Assembly: GCA_910579305.1 (NCBI GenBank)
Contig: CAJTTA010000042.1
Span: 1 to 19,126 of the forward strand
DNA: 19,126 nt
Source: an uncultured Muribaculaceae bacterium
Lineage (GTDB): Bacteria; Bacteroidota; Bacteroidia; Bacteroidales; Muribaculaceae
Reading direction: 5' to 3'
Shown: positions 13,891 to 19,126 of the stretch, piece after piece
Numbering within the stretch: the stretch's first letter is position 1
Layout of the letters: every line of letters begins with the position of its first letter
Program-made: the position numbers and the translations under genes
The notes under the pieces: generated by a model
Told to the model about the DNA's origin: nothing
The model's database searches: none
Seen by the model: only the letters and a program-made list of their open reading frames with translations

Positions 13891-16680
13891 ATGAAAACTT
13901 TATTTACCACACTATGCCTGCTCATAGCCTGCGCCCTATCCTCCTGGGCTGCCACCGGAGTCAAAGGCATAGTGACCGATGCTCAGACGCACCGGCCCGT
14001 GAGCAACGCCAACATCCTGCTCTCCGATCAGGGCATACTGGTAATCACCGATGAGACTGGCTCTTTCTCTATCTCCAACGCACAGGTGGGTGCCGACGTC
14101 CTCCAGATCATAGCCGACGGCTATCAGGACTTCTTCCTTGACGTGAATATCTCCGGAGGAATTGTGGCAAACCTCGGCACTCTTGAGCTGACTCCGTCAG
14201 GATTCAACTCCACCGACATGGGCGACCAGGATCTTTTCTTCGAAGACATGAACCTTCTTGATGAAGAAAACTCCAATCAGTCGATAGCCACCATACAGGG
14301 TGCGACCGATGACGTCTACTACTCTAAGGCATCATTCAATTTCCAGCCCGTGTTCTTCCGCATGCGCGGATATAACTCCGACCTGCAGAACGGCTACATC
14401 AACGGCGTCAACTTCCGCGACTACAGCCAGAATCAATTCTCATTCGGCGGTCTCGGAGGAATGACATCCACAACATTCCGTGCAAAGACCGTAGCAATCG
14501 GTCTGGCACCGGCTTCATTCGGATTCAGTAACCTCGGCGGCGCCACCAACTATACCACCTACGCCTCCGAATACGCACCCGGTTTCCGAGGCATGGCCAC
14601 TTATACCAACTCCGACTACATGTTCCGCGCCGGACTCATGTACTCCACCGGCGTCCTCCCCTCAGGCTGGGCATTCTCTGCCTCCCTCATGGGCCGATAC
14701 GCGCCCGAAGGATCTATCGAAGGTACTTTCTACAACAATCTTTCCTACGCTTTCTCCGTGCAGAAGATATTCAACGAGCAGCACTCCATCAACTTCTCCA
14801 CCTGGGGCTCCCCCATGGAGCGTGCCACTGCCCGCTACTCCTACCAGGAAGCCTTCGATCTGCTCGACGACAACCTCTATAACCCGGCCTGGGGCTGGTT
14901 CAACGGCAAGAAACGCTCTTCACGCATACGCACCACTTTCGACCCCTCGGCCATCATGTCCTGGATATGGAAGCCTAAGATGGGCACAACGCTCAACACA
15001 GCTATAGCTTTCCGCCACAACCGCTATTCACAGACCGACATCGCACGCTCCGGCAACTCCACCGAGTGGCGCCCGGACTATTACCGCAACCTCCCCTCCT
15101 ACAAGGCGCCCACGGCCGAGCCCGGCACAGCTCTCTACGAGCACCAGCAGCAAGCCTTCGAAGAGGCTATCGGCCTCTGGGTTTCCGACCCCAACCTCCA
15201 CCAGATAAACTGGGACAACCTCTACCGCGCCAACATTTACAATAACGAATTCGGCAATCCCCGTTATCCGGACTCAAAGGGTATGAGCGACTACATAATG
15301 TATGCCCGCCACACCAACACTACCTCCTGGATGTTCAACACCTACCTCAATCACCGTCTCAATGACCACCAGACTCTCCAGGCAGGTCTCTCCTTCACTT
15401 ACTCCGACTCGCATTATTACCAGACCGTCTACGACCTGCTCGGAGGCGAATACTGGCTCGATGTGGAGACTTTCTATGAACGCGACTTCAGTATCAATGA
15501 CCCTCGCCTTCAGAATGACCTCAACAACCCCAACCGCCGCGTGAAGAAAGGCGATATAATGAAAGAAAACTACAACATCTATAATTATACCGCCAACGCA
15601 TGGATCCAGCACCAGATCAACACCCGCCACTGGGATGTGAACTACGGCCTGTCTGTAACCTACACTAATTTCTACCGCAAAGGACACATGCTCAACGGCC
15701 GTGCCCTGGAAAATTCCTACGGCACCGGCACCCGCCACACATTCGACGACGCCGCCATCAAGGCCGGAGCGACATATAAGCTCAACGGCCGAAACTACTT
15801 CGTGGCCCACGGCTCCTACGGCACAATGGCCCCCACCTACTGGGACTCCTACATCAACGCTGCCGTGAAGGATGAAGCCGCTCCCGGCCTCACCTCCACC
15901 CGCTTCCTCTCCGGCGACATTTCCTACGTGTGGAACTATCCGCGGTTCCGCGGTTCAATCACCGGCTACTGGACCGGCACATACGATGGCTTTGAGCGCA
16001 AATTCTTCTACGATGATGCCATCGGCACCAACTCCGTGCTCCTTCTCGCCGGCGTAGACCGCCGCTACATGGGTGTGGAATTCGGCATGAGCTACCTGCT
16101 CACACCCTCTCTCACACTGAGCGCTGTGGGCACATTCTCCCGCGCGCAATACACCAACCGCCCCACCATGGTGCGCTCCTATGAAAACGGACTGTATCCC
16201 GATTCCGAAGAGATCGTGTATCTCAAGAATTACTACATCGGCCAGGCTCCGCAACAGGCCTACAATATCGGCCTCGACTACGCGGCCCCCTACCAGTGGT
16301 TCTTCTCCATCAACGCCTCATACATGGGCGACGGCTACATAGCTGTGTCTCCCCTGCGCCACGTAGCGCTTGAAAACATCGGAACCTCAGGAGAGACCGA
16401 GCAGGAGATTATGGAGAATGTGCAGGCCATAACCCGCCAGGGACACATGAAGGACGCCTTCGTGCTCAATGCCTCGATAGGCAAGGTTCTCTACACTTCT
16501 TTCGGTTCCGTCAACTTCAACCTGAATGTCAACAACATCCTCAACAACCGCAACATTCAGATGCAGGCCTACCAGCAGAACCGATTCGACTACACACAAA
16601 TGAATGCCGAAAAGTATGCCGACCGCATACGCTACTACCAGGGCATCAAGATCAACTTCAATGTAGGCATACGATTCTAA
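13891..16680 (+). CDS. TonB-dependent outer-membrane receptor with carboxypeptidase-like N-terminal domain
   Basis: 929 residues. Signal peptide to about residue 20 (SSWA/ATG). A CarboxypepD_reg-like beta domain covers roughly 23-100 (GVKGIVTDAQTHRPVSNANI at its start), typical of Bacteroidetes receptors. The plug lies near 127-225 and contains RMRGYNSDLQNGYINGV (157-173), matching the family's RG...IDGV signature. The remainder is a long barrel of aromatic-rich strands ending in NFNVGIRF with the C-terminal Phe expected for barrel insertion. It imports a large substrate across the outer membrane using TonB energy. It is flanked by the EEP enzyme (29 bases upstream) and a multi-domain lipoprotein (25 bases downstream), an arrangement like SusC with a non-SusD partner. 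The substrate is not known. Confidence 0.9.
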   Translation: MKTLFTTLCLLIACALSSWAATGVKGIVTDAQTHRPVSNANILLSDQGILVITDETGSFSISNAQVGADVLQIIADGYQDFFLDVNISGGIVANLGTLELTPSGFNSTDMGDQDLFFEDMNLLDEENSNQSIATIQGATDDVYYSKASFNFQPVFFRMRGYNSDLQNGYINGVNFRDYSQNQFSFGGLGGMTSTTFRAKTVAIGLAPASFGFSNLGGATNYTTYASEYAPGFRGMATYTNSDYMFRAGLMYSTGVLPSGWAFSASLMGRYAPEGSIEGTFYNNLSYAFSVQKIFNEQHSINFSTWGSPMERATARYSYQEAFDLLDDNLYNPAWGWFNGKKRSSRIRTTFDPSAIMSWIWKPKMGTTLNTAIAFRHNRYSQTDIARSGNSTEWRPDYYRNLPSYKAPTAEPGTALYEHQQQAFEEAIGLWVSDPNLHQINWDNLYRANIYNNEFGNPRYPDSKGMSDYIMYARHTNTTSWMFNTYLNHRLNDHQTLQAGLSFTYSDSHYYQTVYDLLGGEYWLDVETFYERDFSINDPRLQNDLNNPNRRVKKGDIMKENYNIYNYTANAWIQHQINTRHWDVNYGLSVTYTNFYRKGHMLNGRALENSYGTGTRHTFDDAAIKAGATYKLNGRNYFVAHGSYGTMAPTYWDSYINAAVKDEAAPGLTSTRFLSGDISYVWNYPRFRGSITGYWTGTYDGFERKFFYDDAIGTNSVLLLAGVDRRYMGVEFGMSYLLTPSLTLSAVGTFSRAQYTNRPTMVRSYENGLYPDSEEIVYLKNYYIGQAPQQAYNIGLDYAAPYQWFFSINASYMGDGYIAVSPLRHVALENIGTSGETEQEIMENVQAITRQGHMKDAFVLNASIGKVLYTSFGSVNFNLNVNNILNNRNIQMQAYQQNRFDYTQMNAEKYADRIRYYQGIKINFNVGIRF

Positions 16681-16705
16681 TTAAACAAAACAACACATAC
16701 CACAT

Positions 16706-18916
16706 ATGAAATCATTTAGCAAATTCATTCTCCCGGCCGCCATCACTCTATGCGCCGGCGCAGCTCTGACTTCCTGCCAGAACGACTTCGACCAGCCACC
16801 TCTCGACGCCCCGGTGGCCACAATGAAGCCCAACACTACAATTGCCGAGCTTAAGGCCGCTCACTGGCAGAACGACTACAATTACTATGAGACTCTCGGA
16901 AAAACCGCCTCCGGAGAGGATATAATAATACATGGACGCGTCATTTCTTCCGACGCCACTGGCAATATCTATAAGAAGCTCGTGATCCAGGATGAGACTG
17001 CGGCCCTGTCATTCTCCATCAACCAGACCGCTCTCAACAACACTTACCGCGTAGGCCAGGAAATAGTGGTGAACCTCACTGACCTCGGCTTCGGCAAATA
17101 CGCCGGCCTACAGCAGATAGGCGGCTATGGAGAATACAACGGCACGCCTCAGGTGACCTTCATGGACTATGCTATCTTCTCAGACCACACCGAGCTGAAC
17201 GGCTTTCCCCAGCCTTCCGACTATATCATAAAGCAGGGCGCCGAGGCTCCCGCCGACAAGATGTACATCATCGAGGCCGACATGAACAATCTGCCCACCA
17301 CTCCCGAGGGAATACAGCAGATGCAGAGCCAGCTCGTGGAATTCAAGAACGTTTCATTCGAAGGAGGCGGCTCACTCCCCTTCTCCGAAAGCGATGCAAG
17401 CACCACCCGCACCCTCAAGGATGCCAATGGCGGCTCTCTGGCCGTGCGCAACTCCAACTATTCTTCTTTCAGGGCTGAGATACTTCCCGAAGGTGTAGGC
17501 ACTGTGCGCGGCATACTCTCTTACTTCAACGGCACCTGGCAGCTTGAGCTGCGCTCCGCACAGGACTGCATCTTCTCCTCCAAAGGATCTGCTGCCGACC
17601 CCTACACCGTGGCCGAAGCCATAGAGAATCAGAATGCCGGAGTATCCGGATGGGTGAGCGGCTACATCGTGGGTTCCGTCAAGGCCAACGTGGGCGACAT
17701 CGACTCCAATGACAAGATCATATGGAGCGCCGACGCTGAAATGGACAACACTCTCGTGATCGCTTCCGAAGCTGCCTGCCGCGACTACACCAAGTGCCTC
17801 ATCCTCACCCTTCCCCAAGGCTCATCTCTCCGCACCAACGGCAACCTCATAGATAATCCGGGCAACTTCGGAAAGAAGATCGACGTGACCGGCGCATTTG
17901 AAACTTACATGGGCACATATGGCCTCATCAACAACTCCGGCGCTGTGAGCGAATACAAGATCGAGGGCCTCACTCCCGATGTACCCTCAGGCGAGACCGT
18001 CACTTCCATCGATGAGACTTTCAACGCATCGACCTCAATCCCCGCCGGATGGACTACCAAGACCGTGCAGGGCAACAAGGACTGGTACATCCCCACTTTC
18101 AATGGCAACAACTACGCAGCCATGACCGGATACAAGGGCACCGCTCCCTTCGAAAGCTGGCTCATCACTCCTGCCATCGATGCCTCCAAGCTCGCCGAGA
18201 AGGTGATGAGCTTTGAGACTCAGGTGAACGGTTACGGCTCAACCACTTCCAAGCTTGAGGTATATGTGATGACCTCTGCCGATCCCACTACAGCCAAGCT
18301 CACAAAACTCAATCCCACTCTGGCCGAAGCCCCCGCTTCCGGTTACTCTTCATGGACTAACAGCGGCTCGCTCTCTCTCGCCGCCTACTCCGGCACCATC
18401 TACATCGGCTTCTGCTACTCAGCCACAACTGATGCCAACTATGCCACCTGGTGTGTGGACAATGTGCTCGTAGGCAAGACTTCCTCTTCAGGAGGCGACA
18501 ACCCCGGCGGCAATGATCCCGGCCAGACCGGCGGTGCCGGCAGCGAAGAGAGCCCCTATACAGTGGCTGACATAATCGCTTCCTCTACCGACGCCACAGG
18601 AGTGTGGGTGGAAGGCTACGTAGTAGGCTACATCACCGGCATGACTTATGCCACAGGCGCAACTTTCTCCAATGACATGACCGGTGTGACCACCGAATCT
18701 TACAACAATACCAACTGCATTCTCGCAGCAAGTGCCGACGTGACCAGCACCGCAGCCTCTATCCCTGTAGGCATCAAGGCCGGCGCAACCCGCGACATAC
18801 TCGGCCTCCGCAACAATCCCGCCATCTACCTCAAGAAAGTGAAGATCAAGGGCGACCTCACTCGTTACTTCGGCACCCGTGGCTTAAAGAACGTAACCGA
18901 ATGCATTGAACTCTGA
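16706..18916 (+). CDS. Multi-domain lipoprotein: DUF5689, two DUF6359-like domains and a choice-of-anchor-J-like domain
   Basis: 736 residues with lipobox LTSC (Cys24) followed by QNDFD, an acidic pattern compatible with surface export in Bacteroidetes. Residues 45-290 resemble DUF5689 (DIIIHGRVISSDATGNIYKK core), a beta-barrel domain related to OB-folds. Residues 297-421 and 613-736 are two copies of a DUF6359-like module, each beginning PYTVA and carrying a GYxVG strand and a NP...YGL or NP...RGL close. Between them, 434-591 is a jelly-roll adhesin-like domain (DETFNAS, PAGW, ESWLITP). A Gly/Pro/Asn linker (595-613) precedes the last copy. As the third gene of the operon it probably acts as the surface ligand-binding partner of the receptor. 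Binding of nucleic acid by the OB-like domains is inference; domain names are from recognition, not a search. Confidence 0.8.
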   Translation: MKSFSKFILPAAITLCAGAALTSCQNDFDQPPLDAPVATMKPNTTIAELKAAHWQNDYNYYETLGKTASGEDIIIHGRVISSDATGNIYKKLVIQDETAALSFSINQTALNNTYRVGQEIVVNLTDLGFGKYAGLQQIGGYGEYNGTPQVTFMDYAIFSDHTELNGFPQPSDYIIKQGAEAPADKMYIIEADMNNLPTTPEGIQQMQSQLVEFKNVSFEGGGSLPFSESDASTTRTLKDANGGSLAVRNSNYSSFRAEILPEGVGTVRGILSYFNGTWQLELRSAQDCIFSSKGSAADPYTVAEAIENQNAGVSGWVSGYIVGSVKANVGDIDSNDKIIWSADAEMDNTLVIASEAACRDYTKCLILTLPQGSSLRTNGNLIDNPGNFGKKIDVTGAFETYMGTYGLINNSGAVSEYKIEGLTPDVPSGETVTSIDETFNASTSIPAGWTTKTVQGNKDWYIPTFNGNNYAAMTGYKGTAPFESWLITPAIDASKLAEKVMSFETQVNGYGSTTSKLEVYVMTSADPTTAKLTKLNPTLAEAPASGYSSWTNSGSLSLAAYSGTIYIGFCYSATTDANYATWCVDNVLVGKTSSSGGDNPGGNDPGQTGGAGSEESPYTVADIIASSTDATGVWVEGYVVGYITGMTYATGATFSNDMTGVTTESYNNTNCILAASADVTSTAASIPVGIKAGATRDILGLRNNPAIYLKKVKIKGDLTRYFGTRGLKNVTECIEL

Positions 18917-18958
18917 TAGCTGAATCAGACCGCAATCCGGCCTGATCCCAGGCTGCTT

Positions 18959-19003
18959 AAGCGAGCCGCATCATAATGACACAAATTATGGTGCGGCTCG
19001 CTT
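18959..19003 (+). terminator. Hairpin terminator of the EEP/TonB receptor operon
   Basis: A 12-bp GC-rich perfect stem (18959-18970 with 18992-19003) continues through one G-T pair into six more pairs (18972-18977 with 18985-18990), with a 7-base loop. A short T-rich run (TTTGTGT from 19002) follows. It lies about 40 bases after the lipoprotein stop. Confidence 0.75.
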
Positions 19004-19126
19004 TGTGTCGCTCAGCAGGCCTTGCAGAATGTCTTCGGAATATCAGCCGCCCGGAGGGAGACAATAAATTTTTATTGCTGTCCGATAAAACTTGAAGATG
19101 GCAAAAAGGCATGGCTCGAACGCTGA
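19004..19126. other. Window edge, no supported gene
   Basis: Past the terminator there is an AT-rich patch with a short inverted repeat (CAATAAA 19062-19068 with TTTATTG 19071-19077) and an ATG at 19098 opening nine complete codons (MAKRHGSNA) up to the edge. That could be the start of a following gene but is too short to judge. Confidence 0.3.

Noticed and set aside
19098..19126. ATG opening MAKRHGSNA at the right edge
   Set aside because: Only nine complete codons are visible and no clear promoter precedes it, so a gene cannot be claimed.

Overview
The window looks like chromosome from a gut-type Bacteroidales, most likely Muribaculaceae or a near relative. Promoters have the Bacteroidetes form (TTTG, about 19 bp, TAnnTTTG). 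Start codons lack Shine-Dalgarno sequences and sit in A-rich leaders. The gene set also fits: a TonB-dependent receptor with a carboxypeptidase-like N-terminal domain, lipoproteins with acidic residues after the lipid cysteine, and a protease with a type IX-like C-terminal tail. The family assignment is inferred from general character, not from a marker gene.

Layout. (1) 1-272 (+): the 3' end of an unidentified gene, then a gene start that breaks off after a signal-peptide-like beginning where it meets the next operon. (2) 241-6469 (-): four tightly packed genes for a porin-like barrel, an imelysin-family (IrpA-like) lipoprotein, a di-heme DUF1111 lipoprotein and a fused ResB/CcsA cytochrome c synthase. 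They share a recognisable promoter with a perfect 16-bp palindrome over its -7 box. (3) 6695-9097 (+): a secreted M6 metalloprotease on a divergent promoter, ending at a large hairpin shared with (4) mfd (9176-12517, -). (5) 12716-19003 (+): a three-gene operon for an exported endonuclease/exonuclease/phosphatase (EEP) enzyme, a TonB-dependent receptor and a modular DUF5689/DUF6359 lipoprotein, closed by a strong terminator.

How the genes work together (inference). The minus-strand operon reads as a self-contained envelope redox/metal module: barrel, metal-binding lipoprotein, c-type cytochrome, and the synthase that attaches its haem. The plus-strand operon has the logic of a SusCD-like nutrient uptake locus, with a surface lipoprotein carrying OB-fold-like domains, a TonB receptor and an exported phosphodiesterase. 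This suggests scavenging of nucleic acid or another phosphodiester, and it is the best candidate here for a poorly described system. No rRNA, tRNA, CRISPR array, insertion sequence or prophage gene was seen. No gene-free stretch exceeds 300 bases.
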